A stretch of 64,000 nucleotides of DNA from Calliphora vicina (taxonomy: Eukaryota > Arthropoda > Insecta > Diptera > Calliphoridae): contig NC_088783.1 in assembly GCF_958450345.1 (NCBI RefSeq), positions 98,389,302 through 98,453,301 of the forward strand. The letters are read 5' to 3'. Numbering within the stretch: position 1 is the stretch's first letter; every line of letters begins with the position of its first letter. The notes below the pieces were generated by a model. It searched no databases and was not told where the DNA came from. It saw only the letters and a list, made by a program, of their open reading frames with translations. Made by a program: the position numbers and the translations under genes. Below, piece after piece: positions 11,480 through 23,515 of this stretch.

Positions 11480-12776
11480 AAAAATAAATATAACAACCCT
11501 GATTTTTTAGACAATAACCATATTTATGATAATATAAAATATATAAATATAAAAGAAAATGATATATGTATACTATTTTAAATATTTACACTTACCTCCA
11601 TTTTCTAATAACAAATATATATTTTTTTGCTTATTTGTTTCTCCTTCTTTATTTATTTGTTTACATTTGTTGTGTTTTGCAACTAACTTCACTATTAAAC
11701 GCGCTGTCAAAATTGGATTTTCCAATTGCAAAGCGTTGCCATAGCGTTGCCGCCGCGTTATTTCGGTATGCTACATACACATTGTATGGGCATGAGAATT
11801 TTTGATAACAAAAAAACTCTTGCCGCCCGTGTTTAATTATGCCAGTTAGCCTTCGCTCACTGTTTTCGTTAAAGAGACTCATTAAAGAGTATTTGTAATT
11901 ACTTTCGTTAACACTTTTGATCTTTATTTAATAGTCAATGCACAAAAAAGGTTAAAAAAATATAAAGAATTTTCTTTACTTATTTGTCTTTTAGTTGTTG
12001 TTTTGATTTTTTTATTTAATAAAATTATTAAAATAAAAGCGTCCTTTCGCGTAAATAATAAACAGTTGATATTTATATTTATTTTCTGATAGATACATTA
12101 AAATAACGAATTAACTCGGAGTAAAAATAAAACACGTCCACTTTGGAAATGAAAACCATATATGAAAACAACCATACTACTTCAACAAATTTTAGTACAG
12201 AGAAGGCATCTGATAACTTAGATGAATCTCAGACAGAAAATTACTTCATTACAAGAGATAAAATACAAAATTTTTTTTCATAACTTAAGAGGTAAACTGT
12301 CATCAGGTGTTGACAAAATACCAAATATTGTACTGAAAAATATTCCTAATAAGATGATTTTTGAGTATTGTAATATTTTCAATAATATGCTAAATAATTT
12401 TTATTTCCCAATAAAATGGAAAGAAGCTAAAGTCTTTTTGTTACCGAAAAAAGATAAAGATTCAAGTAATCGAAAAAATCTTCGAGCAATTAGTTTACTT
12501 CCTAATATAAGTAAAATCTTTGAAATATGTATTAATAGTAATATTAATACATTTTATAAATATAAGAACTTAATAAACGAAAAACTGTTTGGCTTAAAAT
12601 ATAAACATTCAACAATAAATGCGATCAATTTACTTCTATCTAACATCAATTGGAATTGGAATAGAAAACTCTGTACTGGAGCCTGTCTCATAGACATGGA
12701 AAAAGCTTTTGATAGCGTTTGGATACCTGGACTAATATTTCAATTAAATGAATTTAATTTTCCAATGTATCAAATT

Positions 12777-13890
12777 CCCAATAAACCAGAAAACGATATG
12801 ATAGCAAAACCGATATTACCTTATGGGGCGATTATGATATCATATATTATTATTGAAAACGATATTATTATAATATAGTTTTCATTCCAATAAAATAAAT
12901 GAATAAATTACAAACATTTGAAAAAAACTTCAAACTGAAATTAATTTAAATTAAAAATTTTCAATCAAAATACGTAAGATGGAAACAAAATAAATATTAA
13001 CTCATATAAAACGTTATTATTTGATTTAAACTGTGGGTAGGTAATAAGCACGCGAATATTTTCTTAAATTGTATGCTGATTTGAAATGTATGCAATATTT
13101 AAAACATTCAAATATTTGCAAAATTATGCATATGTGTTGTGAATGAGATGAAAATATGTATGATATGATATGTTATTTTTCTTTTCCAGGTTTTTCTCTT
13201 ATTTCAGCGATATATCTAGTATAAGAGATTAAAAAAATATAAAATTTTTAGTATTAAAGGTATTTATAGACGGCAATACTGAGTATTAACACTTTTCAAA
13301 TTTAAAATATTATTGAAATCTTTTGGTATGTCAAGAAATCGTTTCGAAAAATATATTTCTTGTTTACACGATAGTATTACAAATATTTTATTTCTTTGTT
13401 CATTGATATTTTTCTCCTAACTTTATTTTTATTTTATATTTTCTTTACATTTTTGTTTGCCTTATTTGTTTTTATAAATACATACCTGAACATATGAAAA
13501 TAAAAAGTTTTTGAATTGTTTTAAACAAATTTTGAATACCGACCGTAAATCAAAAAAATCATTTGTTTTTTTTTTTTAATCTAATACAAATTTTGTTTAG
13601 ACGATGAAATTGTATTATGATACTTGAGTTTTTGACAAATATTAATATTAAGTATTGCCGTCTATAAATACCTTAAATAGCATTCTGAATAAAATTTGTA
13701 GCATGGCGATTTTACTATTGTTTTTATTGGAAATTATGATAGCGAAAACGATATCATAATTGCCTGGAAAAACGATATTATAATTAACGGTACAATCGTT
13801 TATGACCCGCAAATGATACCATATATGATAGTTTATATTATCTAGATGATGTCGTATCGATATCGTTTTAATATCGTTTGGTTTATTGGG
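12777..13890. mobile_element. TIR element with CCCAATAAACC ends
   Basis: CCCAATAAACC at the left is inverted as GGTTTATTGGG at the right. AACGATAT/ATATCGTT motifs are repeated inside both ends. It sits inside the LINE RT between the catalytic Asp block and the FADD block, which fixes its boundaries. The target duplication is at most TT, so the superfamily is undecided. No transposase is encoded. Another MITE lies inside (13258-13672). Confidence 0.75.
13258..13672. mobile_element. MITE with TTAA-like target and GGTATTTATAGACGGCAATA ends
   Basis: GGTATTTATAGACGGCAATA on the left is inverted as TATTGCCGTCTATAAATACC on the right. The flanks read TTAAA and TTAAA around the repeats, compatible with a TTAA target as used by piggyBac or Kolobok elements. 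It has no coding content and is nested within the CCCAATAAACC element. Confidence 0.7.
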
Positions 13891-14089
13891 TTATATTAAT
13901 CTTAATATGATAAGTAATAAAACTTTTAAAGTGTATCATCAAAACAAGAAAAGTAAAAACACATTTTCAATAACTAACGGTTTACAACAAGGTACGGTAA
14001 ATTCACCTGTATTTTTTAATTTATTTATATTCAAATTACTCAATGAAATAGAAAACATAATATCCTTTGCAGATGATATAATAATATAT

Positions 14090-14671
14090 TGTTACGAAAT
14101 TGTACTTGAATTCAAATATAACAATTTTAACGGCTGATTTAAAAGTAGCATAATGCTTTCAAATAACAGTGCTGTAAAACTGTAACATATCTGTGGGCAT
14201 TATTGGATGGGAGCTTTCAGTTGATTTGATCGTAAGTTGGCAACGCTGTATTCGATTATTCAGTTAAAGAACATTGTAGAAAGTACACCACAGATGGCGT
14301 ATATATTAGAAACCTCTAGACAGTTAAAGAGCTTTCTAGATGGTAATGCAGTGTTATAAATAGTGGCAGAGGTTGCAGTCGTGAGTTGATCAGAGACGCT
14401 TTTCGAATAAACATCATCTGAGTACCTTAAAGTGTGTTGTGTTTTTCAAGTAAATTCGTGTAGATTATAAATTGTGTCTGTAATTCTGAGAATTTATAAA
14501 CCTGTATAAAAAACATTGAGTGGCTATTTAATTCTATGGTTGTTGTACATTTTAAATAAATAAAGAGTTGTTACAATTTTTAAACTACTAAACGGCTTTT
14601 ATTTGCAATCAAAAGTATCCGGTTTATTTAAAGGAAATAAACCAGCGTTTTGAAAAGGTTAAAACGTAACA
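14090..14671 (+). mobile_element. Solo LTR, TGTTACG..CGTAACA family, copy A
   Basis: This 582-bp sequence starts TGTTACGAAATTG, ends AACGTAACA and is flanked by 4-bp ATAT duplications at 14086-14089 and 14672-14675. TG..CA ends plus a short duplication identify a solo LTR. ATAT is a known target preference of the 17.6/297 group of gypsy-type elements. GAATAAACATC and AAATAAATAAAG near 14400-14570 are possible poly(A) signals. No internal region remains. It interrupts the LINE RT directly after the FADD box. Confidence 0.9.
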
Positions 14672-15389
14672 ATATCATGCTGACAATACCATTGAAAACA
14701 TCAATATAAATCTACAGAAAACGTTCAATGTCGTAGAAAAGTTTACTACTGATTGGAATTTGAAAATCAACGCACAAAAATGCGAAACTATCCTATTTAG
14801 ACCTCCAGTAGATAAATGTAATTATAATATTAAGGAAAACTGGAAACAGTTTGGTATTAAATCTAATATAAATAACGTTGAAATACCAAATAAGGAAATA
14901 GTAAAATACTTATGTATTTATTTAGATACATTTTTATATTTTAACACCCATATTAATGAAGTATTAAACAATGCAAAAAACGCATTTTTTCTATACAAGA
15001 CATTATTTTACTCGAAGTATATATCATCATGAGTAAAAGTTGTAATGTATCAAACATTAATTAGACAAATTATTACGTATGGTTGCCCTATTTGGTTCAA
15101 TATTTCACCATCCTACATGGAAAAATTGAGATTGTTTGAAAGAAAATGTTTAAGAGCTTGCACGTCTAAATATCGATCACCAGAAAGTAATTATAAAAAA
15201 TATATATCCAATAAAAAATTGTATGACATTTCAAATGTAATTAGAATTGAAAATTTCATAATTTATTTAATAAGAAACCATATTACAATATAATTTATTT
15301 AATAAGAAATCATATAACAAGTACATCATATATAGAAAATAATTTAATAATGGCTCCGTATTACACGAATGATGAATCATAATATTAAT

Positions 15390-16755
15390 AGGCAAGTCGA
15401 TTTCTTTAGACCCCTTTTACGCTCACATTATACATTCAATTTAGGAAAGAAATATACCATTTTAAAGGGCTTTATTCACAGAAGTGCAGAATATATATTT
15501 TATTGAAATCGGTTCAGTTTTTTAGGAGTTATAAGCGTTTTAAGATGTTACTAACACATATGCAAAAACGTGTACATGAGAACCTTAAGCTAAAAAGTAA
15601 ACAAAGCAATGCGTGTGGTTGTTGTTGTAAATAAATAAGAGAGTGAGAGTTGTTATAGAAAACAATGAAGAAGAATATTTTAATAATTTAAAGTCGCTTG
15701 AAAGAAATATTTTGAAGGTTTTTTTTTATTTTCTCAATATGTAATTGTGAGTAAATAGTTATTTTATAATATCTGCAGAACTATAATTGTGACGGGCTTT
15801 AAACTTTATACGAATCAATTTATTATCACTGCATGAAGTTTAACCAAAAATGTGATGGATCGGAATAGGTGGCGAGTCACCTCCCATACAAAGTAAATAG
15901 TTATTTTTAAATATTTTGTGAACTATAATTTCAAGATTTTTCAAACTTTGTCTATATGGCTCTTTTATCATTTTGCATAGTTTCGCTGAAAATTTTCGGG
16001 ATTGGAATAGTGGGCGTGGCACACCCTATACAAAGTAAATATTTAATTTCGAATATCTGGAGAACTATTACAATTATAAAAGTGTTTAAGCTTTTTACGA
16101 ATTAATTTCTTATTACTGTGCGGAGTTAGCTGAAAATAGGCGAAATTAGATTAGAGGACGTAGCACCTCCCATACAAAGTAAATATTAATTTCGAATGTC
16201 TGGGGAACCAAAATGGGAGGGTCGGAAAAGGATGTGAGTCACCTCCCATACAAAGTTATAATTACATGATTTTTCAAACTTTGTCCGCATTATTACCATT
16301 TTACAGAGATTGGCTGAAAAGGGTCGGGATTGCATTAGTGGTGGCACCTCTCATACAAAGTAAATAATTAATTTCGAATATCTGGAGAACTATAATTCTA
16401 AAAGTATTTAAAATGTATATCAATCAATTTATTTTCATATTAAAAACGAATTCATTCTTGATCCTTTTACAAAGTTTAGCTAAACATGATCGGCTTAGTT
16501 GGAATGACGCCTCCCATATAAAGGAAAGTTAAAGTGAAGCTTAATATGAGTTATTTTTTTTTACATAAAATACATACAAATGGGTGGGATCAGAACAGTG
16601 AAGTAGTATCTCCCATACCAAATTAGTTAATGTTTGAATATCAAGTAAACAGTAATTGAGAGATTCTCAATATTTTGCATGTGTTATTTTCATACCATTG
16701 TATGTAGTTTAATTTTACTAGGATAGGGGTAGCGAAGTGCACCGGGATATACTAG
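15390..16755 (+). repeat. Tandem repeats with a Helitron-like 3' end
   Basis: A diverged unit containing CTCCCATACAAAGTAAATA, ATTTCGAATATCTGGAGAAC and GGGATTGGAATAGTGG-type sequence recurs about every 120-180 bp between 15850 and 16520. The block ends GGGTAGCGAAGTGCACCGGG then ATATACTAG|T at 16755, close to the complete Helitron's end. I see no matching TC 5' end, so it is a truncated Helitron-type copy with its internal repeats. Confidence 0.55.
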
Positions 16756-17129
16756 TATATTATAAATACATTAGAAAAAGGTTTTGTGCCTCCTGAAGCC
16801 TTTTTATACTTGGATAAAATAATTATTATTCAGACTGAAAATTGTGTCCCAATCTTTTATCATAATTTTAGAAGGGCTAATATAAAAGCCGTTAATTGTT
16901 GTTCAATTACGAATGATATCAGATATAATACTGATATAGGAAATCAAAAACCTTGCACTTTGCAAAGATTAAATACTAAAATATTTTGGTGGCTAAATCA
17001 ATAACTTCTTATACTGCTTTTATTTTATCCCTCTGACAAATTAAACCATTTTTTTTTTTTGATAAAAATGTAATGTTTTTTTATAATTTTTCATTACAAG
17101 AAATCTTAAAACAATCTTTATTCAAAGTA

Positions 17130-17162
17130 CACGGTGCTTTGTCTATGAGACAAAGCACCGTG
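17130..17162. repeat. Perfect 15-bp hairpin at a gypsy-remnant edge
   Basis: CACGGTGCTTTGTCT and its exact complement AGACAAAGCACCGTG are separated by three bases (ATG). The right arm overlaps the end of the gypsy pol remnant, so the structure may mark a template-switch or inversion junction. Confidence 0.8.
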
Positions 17163-18117
17163 CGTCGTGATCTGGCTGTGACAGGTGGTCCATTTGTTTC
17201 AATTATGGTTGAAGCAATTTTATTTATTTGTGTGATATCTACAAACTCGGATAACAATTCTGAGTACTGGCAAGATGAATCAAAGGTTTTTATTGAAGGA
17301 AAGTTACATATATATGAGTATTGGCTAGTTTGTGAATCAATAATTTGTCTATTCTTAACATCAACTATTAAGTCATAGCGTTTCAGAAAATCCGCTCCAA
17401 TTATATTATGCTTAGTTTTTGCTACAATAAAATTCCAATCCGTTTTTTTTTTCGAATACCAAAATCAAGTGTAAGTTGAGTTGTGTCCAGCGTTGCCGCT
17501 TTGGTCCAATTGGACCAAAATTGGTAGTTTGAAGTTAACAAATTGATTTTTGGTAGTTTGGTTGGTTTGTTCCGATATTTGTCGTATTTTGGTAGGCTAC
17601 GATATTTCTGAATACAGAAGTATTTTTAAGAACAAAATAATTTAAATAATATCGAAAAAACTACTTATGTTAAGCCAAAATAATAAAACTACATATTTGC
17701 AAAATATGTGTACTTATTTAGTAGTGTTGAGTTAAACTCTGCTTCAATATCATTCTTCCTCTGGATAATTTTATAGCAGCAATAATATAATTTTAAGTTA
17801 ACTATTAATTTTGAAACGAATTCATATAGCATTTCTCAAATATTTTAAATTTGGTAGGTTTTGGTAGGCTTTGGTAGTTTTTAATTAGAAATTTGGTAGG
17901 AAAAATATTTTATGAGTGGCAACGCTGGTTGTTCATACGTTGCAATTGTCGAATTATTAGCAGCATAAAGAGTTGGGCATGATTTCTTGAATTTAAGTTT
18001 TTTGAAAGAATCAGAACTTACCAGAGAAACATCAGCTCCAGTGTCGACGAGAAATTGTTTACCACTTAAACGGTCAGTAATAAAAAGGCGTGAAATTGTT
18101 ATTGTTTTTTGGAACAT
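17150..18117 (-). pseudogene. Gypsy-type retropepsin and start of RT linker, interrupted
   Basis: On the minus strand the first block (18117-17928) reads LFITDRLSGKQFLVDTGADV, with the DTGA active site of a retroviral-type aspartic protease. After a 440-bp hAT insertion the frame resumes at 17487 with TLDFGIR, then HNIIGADFLKRYDLIVDVKN, and SELLSEFVDIT followed by ETNGPPVTARSRR, the linker that precedes gypsy reverse transcriptases. The RT itself is missing. It follows a gag remnant in the same orientation. Length and breaks show a dead element. Confidence 0.8.
17488..17927. mobile_element. Small hAT-type element with CAGCGTTGCC ends
   Basis: CAGCGTTGCCGC at the left is inverted as GTGGCAACGCTG at the right. 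Flanks are GTTGTGTC and GTTGTTC, an 8-bp duplication that appears to have lost one base. TTTGGTAG motifs recur inside. It has no coding frame. It splits the gypsy protease, whose sequence continues on both sides. Confidence 0.75.
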
Positions 18118-18147
18118 CGGGGACTTTAGTATTAGTTGCCGAACTGA

Positions 18148-18330
18148 TTAGTTTTTTGAGTTAAAGGTACAAAGATCTTTACATTGTTTGACATTATTGC
18201 CAAACTTGAAATGATACCAGCATAAATTATATGTGTTAGCGTTTTGTTGAGAATTAGACTGGCGGCTCTGTTGATTTGGTAAAGATAAAGTTCTCAATGA
18301 TTTTTCAATGCGTGAGATAGAATTCTCCAA
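18148..18330 (-). pseudogene. Gypsy gag C-terminal zinc-binding segment
   Basis: The minus-strand frame contains RIEKSLRTL and then CWYHFKFGNNVKQCKDLC, the CWYH-x-C-x-C-type knuckle found after gag in many arthropod gypsy elements. It lies between the gag capsid-like block (18872-18411) and the protease (from 18117) in the order expected for one pol-bearing element. Confidence 0.7.
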
Positions 18331-18410
18331 ATTTGACAGACGTTTATTTACTGAACCTGTGGTGCCAACTGCTCATATATCAGAATTCAACGATTCCTCA
18401 GAAATTTCGG

Positions 18411-18872
18411 CTATCCCGTTGTTGCTATTAACGAATGAACGATTTCATCAGCAACCAGTGACAATTCTGTAAATGATATATTTGGCTGACTTCTTATCAT
18501 ACCTGCTAAAACCGCACGAGCTGTTGAAGGTAAACGTTGTAACCAAAAATCACGAATTATGTTCTTGTATTGCGTTACATTGGTACGTTGTAGTTTAGTT
18601 AACAAATGACTTGGTTTGGTATCGTCCAACTGTACACGGGAAGCTAATTGCTCTAAACGTGATATTGATGAGGTAGAAAATTTATTTAAAATCACTTCTT
18701 TTAGAGTGATAAATTTATTATTCGATGGTGGATTGGTTATAATATCGAAAGCTTCATCATACAGACGCTCATCCAAATGAATAATAGTAATGCTGAATTG
18801 TTCGCTATCGTTAGCGATATTTTGTAACTTAAAAAACGCATCCAAACGAATAAACCATGACTCAAGGCCCAA
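18411..18872 (-). pseudogene. Gypsy-type gag remnant
   Basis: The 153-residue frame reads WFIRLDAFFKLQN near its start, ERLYDEAFDIITNPPSNN in the middle and DFWLQRLPSTARAVLAGM toward the end. This order (W-F-R-L-D, then NPP, then W-L-QRLP) is characteristic of gypsy/Ty3 gag in arthropods. The N-terminus is cut off shortly upstream and no LTR is found beside it. With 18330-17150 it forms one decayed minus-strand element. Confidence 0.8.
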
Positions 18873-19249
18873 CTATAATATGCATAAGCTAGCTTAAGTT
18901 AATATCAAAACCGAACGAAAAGACTGTCAAATGCTTAAGAAAATCCGAAGAAACTTTTAGGTGGCCATAATGTACTTATGTGCATTTAAAACAATTTAGC
19001 ACCATTTGCACATTTATGTGCAACACGTAATTAAAAAAATACGTATTTCTTATTATTTATGAAAATAAATTAATTTTCTTCATCCTTTTAATTTTTTCTT
19101 TATTTTCTTTGTATACAATAAACAAACTTACGGAATGTGCGACCAGCTTCGCTCTTTGCTTAAGCAAATAAAATTTGACGAAACTCTTAAGTACATTATA
19201 GTTTGTCACATACGTTTTATATGTATTCGAACAGTTGCTTAACCTTCGC

Positions 19250-19475
19250 TTTACCAATACCCACCCGGGTGACCACATCGATTTTATTGGTTTAATATTT
19301 TTTTTAATTTTGTTTCGATTTAAATGAAATTTGTACTCACTGAACAAATTCTAGAGTTCTATAGAATTTAATAGAACCATTTAAAACTTTTTATAAGGTT
19401 TTTTCAATTTTTTAAAATTTCGTTCGTCGCATATATTTATAGAAGTGTAGTGTCACCCGGGTGGGTATTGGTAAA
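19250..19475. mobile_element. MITE with TTTACCAATACCCACCCGGG ends
   Basis: TTTACCAATACCCACCCGGG followed by TGAC at 19250 is inverted as CCCGGGTGGGTATTGGTAAA ending at 19475, giving an almost perfect 24-bp terminal repeat. The 226-bp interior is AT-rich and non-coding. A target duplication is not clear. Confidence 0.75.
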
Positions 19476-20009
19476 CCATGTTTACCGGTTGTTAAAAAAG
19501 TTCACGCACCAAACGCAATAAAGTTTTTCATTCAATTTTTTCAATTATTTTGAAAAACAATATATTTTATTTTAATAATAACTGAAGACATACTTCAAAA
19601 GATAATTTTTAAATAATTGCAAAAAAAAATATAAAATTATTTATATAATTTTTCAGAGAAAAAAAAATTTGGTTTATTTTAGAAATTGGTGTTGGTGCGT
19701 GATGTTTTTGATTCCAAATGACCAAACAAATTATTTTCATTACTAATACAACATTGGCCATCACGTGGTGGTATGCCAAAAATTTCGCCAAAATTAGTTA
19801 TATACCTAATGAACAGTGTTCTTGTGATTGTAGCTTTGTTCAATAACTAAAAGTTGTTACTAGTTAGTAACAATTGTTACTGGAAAAGCATTCATTAACT
19901 CAAAAAACTTGCAAGTAGAGAAAAAATCAAGAACGTATACATTTTAGAGAGTGTTCTCTCGTTGCAAACTATTACAAGTTCTATTTTGAACTCGTAATAG
20001 TTAGCAGCT

Positions 20010-20300
20010 TATATCATAGTAGAAAAATAGAAGGTAGTTTCATTCTCTCATTATTTTTTAAAATTCTACGTCTGACATGCTTAAGGATTTTGACGTTTTC
20101 GTTAAAATAGTAATACCGTATTAATTAAAAATTTTCCCATATATTCTTTGAAGTTTGAGAAAAAATTAATACATAATTTTCATTAATTTGAAAAATATTA
20201 AAAAAAATATAAAAAAACTTTGCACTTTTTAAAATTTTACTTTGTGTAAACTATTTTTATTTAGCTCCAAGTTATGCTTTACCTTTGTCAGATTTCATTT
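20010..20300 (+). repeat. Dispersed repeat shared with 50500-50830
   Basis: Blocks GTAGAAAAATAGAAG, TTTCATTCTCTC, CTGACATGCTTAAGGATTTT and related sequence occur here and, inverted, at 50690-50815. A nearby short hairpin (CTATTACAAGTTC / GAACTCGTAATAG, 19969-20000) precedes it. No protein is encoded. Confidence 0.55.
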
Positions 20301-20810
20301 AAGTGAAATTAGAAAAAGTACAAAATTTCTTAAAGATTTAAACATTTATTTCCAAAAATTATTTCGATTCTGCCCCACTATGCTATAGTTTATTAATGTT
20401 AAATTCAACTAATGTAAATTTGGATAAAAAAATTGTTAAAAGGTTTTATCTTGGGAGAATATATTTTCGAATTCGGTTTTTAAACCGGCATTTAAAAGAT
20501 ACAAAATATGTTCATAGTAATAAAAAAATGAAAAAAATTCTTACTTAATATACCTATAAAAATAGTCAACGTGTTTTAATTATAAGTAAGCGAATGTTAG
20601 GAATTGAATCATTAACTTCCAACACAACATACTTAATACATTTTTATTTAAATACTAAATTATAAATTACACATTTTTTGTAAAAAATTTTTCTAAAATA
20701 AAAATCATTTTTAGGAATGTGGCAACGCTTTTTATAATGCTCACAAAAAAGGAAACTTCAAAAAATCTTATTTGAAAAAAAAAATTTTTGATTGAAACCA
20801 TTGTAGAATT

Positions 20811-21565
20811 AGCAAGGTACAATTATTAGAAAGTATGTTCTCAATTATACATTCTCTATAACGTCAAACAAAAGAAAATTAAAAAAATATAAAAAGGAAA
20901 TGCCAAAAAAAAATAATTGAATTTAAATTTTTATTACAAAAATTTACTAACAATTGGAGAAAAACTATATTTTTTTAATAAGTGTGTATAATTTCAGTTA
21001 AAACGTAACAAATTTAAAAAATATCGCGGTAACAAATTAAAAAAAGTAAAGTGATTAAATACATAGTTTGACGTTTTAGGGGTGAACATTGGAAATTCTC
21101 TCTAATAATTGTACCTGGTAACTGATTGTACCACGGCACATAGGTCTGGCGACCCACTTTTTTTGGCCAAAACTAAAATATTCACTTATATACATAAATT
21201 CATACAAATGATACAATTAATAACAAAAAACCATGGTAGAACCAACCAGGTACAATTATTAGGGAGAGTTTTCAATATTTACCCCTACAACTTCAAATAA
21301 CGCATTTACTCTAATCACTTTTTATTTTGTTTTCTCAATGTTTTGCACGTTATATTAAAACTAACACATGTTTATTTGGAAAAAATTTAATTTGAATTGA
21401 ATATTTAGGAAAAAAAGTAAATACACAAAAATTTGTTTAATTATTTTTTTTTTGTCTTAGACATTTTGTTTTGTTTTTTTTCTAATTTTCTTTTGTTTGA
21501 CGTTATAGGGAATGTATAATTGAGAACGTACTTTCTAATAATTGTACCTTGCTTGTTCTGCTATG
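20811..21565. mobile_element. Two facing MITEs forming a compound palindrome
   Basis: The terminal motif GGTACAATTATTAG occurs four times in alternating orientation: near 20816, 21100, 21249 and 21550. Each outer arm extends into GAGAACGTAC / GTATGTTCTC and GTTTGACGTTATAG / CTATAACGTCAAAC, paired over roughly 70 bp. The simplest reading is two copies of one MITE (about 20811-21117 and 21236-21565) in opposite orientation around a 118-bp spacer. No coding sequence is present. Confidence 0.7.
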
Positions 21566-21643
21566 ACAAAAAACATAATTTTTTTTAAGTTTTTAATAAT
21601 TTAATTTTTTTTTTTGTTTTTTACTTCCACTCTGCCAAATTCT

Positions 21644-22005
21644 GAGTAAATCACAATTTTTGAAGTAAAAGTATCCTGAAACAAAAATTGATTTCTTAAA
21701 AATAAGCAAAAACTAGCAGAAAGTTATGGATGATTCCTAAGCACAAAATATCACTGTAATTTTGTGCGTTTTTGGTTCGTTGAAATCGGTTGAAATTATG
21801 TATGTTATATACATTATATAATTATGAGTAAATCACAATTTTTGAAGTAAAAGTATCCTGAAACAAAAATTGATTTCTTCAAAATAAGCAAAAACTAGCA
21901 GAAAGTTATTGATGATTCGTAAGCACAAAATATCACTGTAATTTTGTGTGTTTTTGGTTGGTTGAAATCTGTTGAAATTATATAAGTTATATACTATTTT
22001 TTTTT
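21644..22005. repeat. Direct tandem duplication of a 182-bp unit
   Basis: GAGTAAATCACAATTTTTGA begins at 21644 and again at 21826. The two units stay nearly identical through AGCACAAAATATCACTGTAA and TTTTTGGTT. Few differences separate them, so the duplication is recent compared with the surrounding decay. Confidence 0.85.
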
Positions 22006-22354
22006 TATAAAAAGTTAAAATCACTGATTTTTAGGTTATGAAAGTTTTTTATGTAATTTCTTATTACCATAATTTTTATTGAATATTTCACTATTAAAAA
22101 TTTAACTACTTTCTATCGTCATTAATATCCATAACTAACTGACTTAAAAAGTTTATTTATTTTCGTGTAATATGTGACTCAAAGAAAACAAAAAATTACA
22201 CCACGTGTTTCAGTTTACCACTGCACTTAAAACATTGAACTTTCTCCCTTCATAGAATAACGGTTAATTGAAGTTTGTAAAAACAAAATATTTTTTTGTT
22301 TATCTGAAGTGTTTGCTACTACATCCTAACAACAAATATAGGAAAAAGAGTTTT

Positions 22355-22425
22355 GAGTTTTGGCCAAAAAATGTGGTTCGCCAGACCTATGTGCATGGAT
22401 TGAAACTACCTTCTATATTTTTATC
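22355..22425. repeat. Inverted partner of 21135-21180
   Basis: Read on the minus strand, GCACATAGGTCTGGCGA followed by TTTTTTGGCCAAAACT matches 21138-21175. The adjacent ATAGAAGGTAGTTTCA matches 20027-20042. These blocks suggest a larger inverted element spanning about 20020-22425 into which the facing MITEs inserted. Confidence 0.5.
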
Positions 22426-22429
22426 ATGG

Positions 22430-23465
22430 CTTATATTTCATATGTTTTGTGTTATTGTTTATTTATTTCCAATTTTATTTTTGTGGTGAAACAATTTAAA
22501 AAAAAAAATTTCCAATAAAATTGAAGAAAATGTGAGTATTTATACATTTTAAAAGGAATGAAATAAGAAAAATGTTTGTATAAAACAATTTTTACTGGAA
22601 AAGCGTTCATTTACTTCCCTACAAGAACAGTGACAGTCATTTGATGCATCATTTTATTAAGGGCAATATGATAAAACAGATGTAAACATTCGTGTACGTG
22701 TGACATGTTTTCTCTTTCCAACTTGTGCCGTGTTATGCATGCGTTGGTAAATAAATTGCTAGTGTGTTAGTTTCCATCATTCATTTCTTGTAGGGTTTTT
22801 ACTATTTTTGAGAATTTAAGAAAGTAATTTTGTAAATTTTGATTTTGTTCTCTCGGTGCAAGTAAGTAAGTAATTAAATCATTTATTGAGTCTTTTCTTT
22901 TTCATTCTTACGGAGTGAGATACAAAATCGACATTTTAACAATATAAAATCTTAAAACTATATTTGTCTCGTTCTAATACACTTTAAAAGATAATGCAAC
23001 TTGCTGAAAAATATATATGTATGTTAATAACATTGAACTGTTAAATTGATTTGCAAACAATGCTTGCTCCCGGCATTTACAGTAACCAACAGAGAAGACT
23101 GTTAAACAAAATAAAAATTAAAACTAAATAACACTTAAAATTAAATAAAACAAAACTGTAAACAATATTGTCAAACAGTGAATATCGATATCACAGATTC
23201 TCCTCATAACCATTAACGAAATGTATTCACATACATTGTATGTGAAAACAAAATTCAAAACATAAAAACGGAATTCACAAAATTCAATTCATTAAACAGT
23301 TAAAGTAAAAAAAACAGTTCAAAAAACGAAAGTACAAACAAGTACAAAATATTTTAAATATTAAAATAAGTCAGTGAATTATATACAAAAATATGTGTCA
23401 TCATTGCAGATGGACTTAGATGCCAGTGCTCAAAAATATTTAACCTTATAATAATCGTATCATCA
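22430..23465. other. AT-rich DNA, no gene recognised
   Basis: Only scattered short frames, a TACTGGAAAAGCGTTCATT block like the one at 19878, and ordinary A/T runs are visible. It separates the inverted-repeat cluster from the 3' end of the minus-strand LINE. Confidence 0.4.
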
Positions 23466-23515
23466 TGTAGTCATTAGATAAATAAATAAAAATAAATAAA
23501 AAATAATGTGTGTCC

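Larger units (their letters stand above)
12150..15300 (+). pseudogene. Jockey-like LINE reverse transcriptase broken by two insertions
   Basis: Three coding blocks read in order. Positions 12222-12776 hold SSGVDKIPNIVLKN, ISLLPNISKIFE and ACLIDMEKAFDSVW, the first catalytic Asp region. Positions 13891-14089 hold NGLQQGTVNSPVFFNLF and SFADDIIIY, the catalytic FADD box. Positions 14676-15293 hold FTTDWNLKINAQKCETILF, IPNKEIVKYL and YQTLIRQIITYGCPIW. The gaps are a TIR element (12777-13890) and a solo LTR (14090-14671). The endonuclease and ORF1 are absent, so the copy was 5'-truncated before being interrupted. A stop at 15030 separates the last two frames. Confidence 0.85.

Noticed and set aside
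16786..17004. A 72-residue plus-strand frame beginning MPPEAFLYLDK
   Set aside because: Not recognisable as a host or transposon protein, with no splice context. It lies between two degenerate repeats and is more likely chance.
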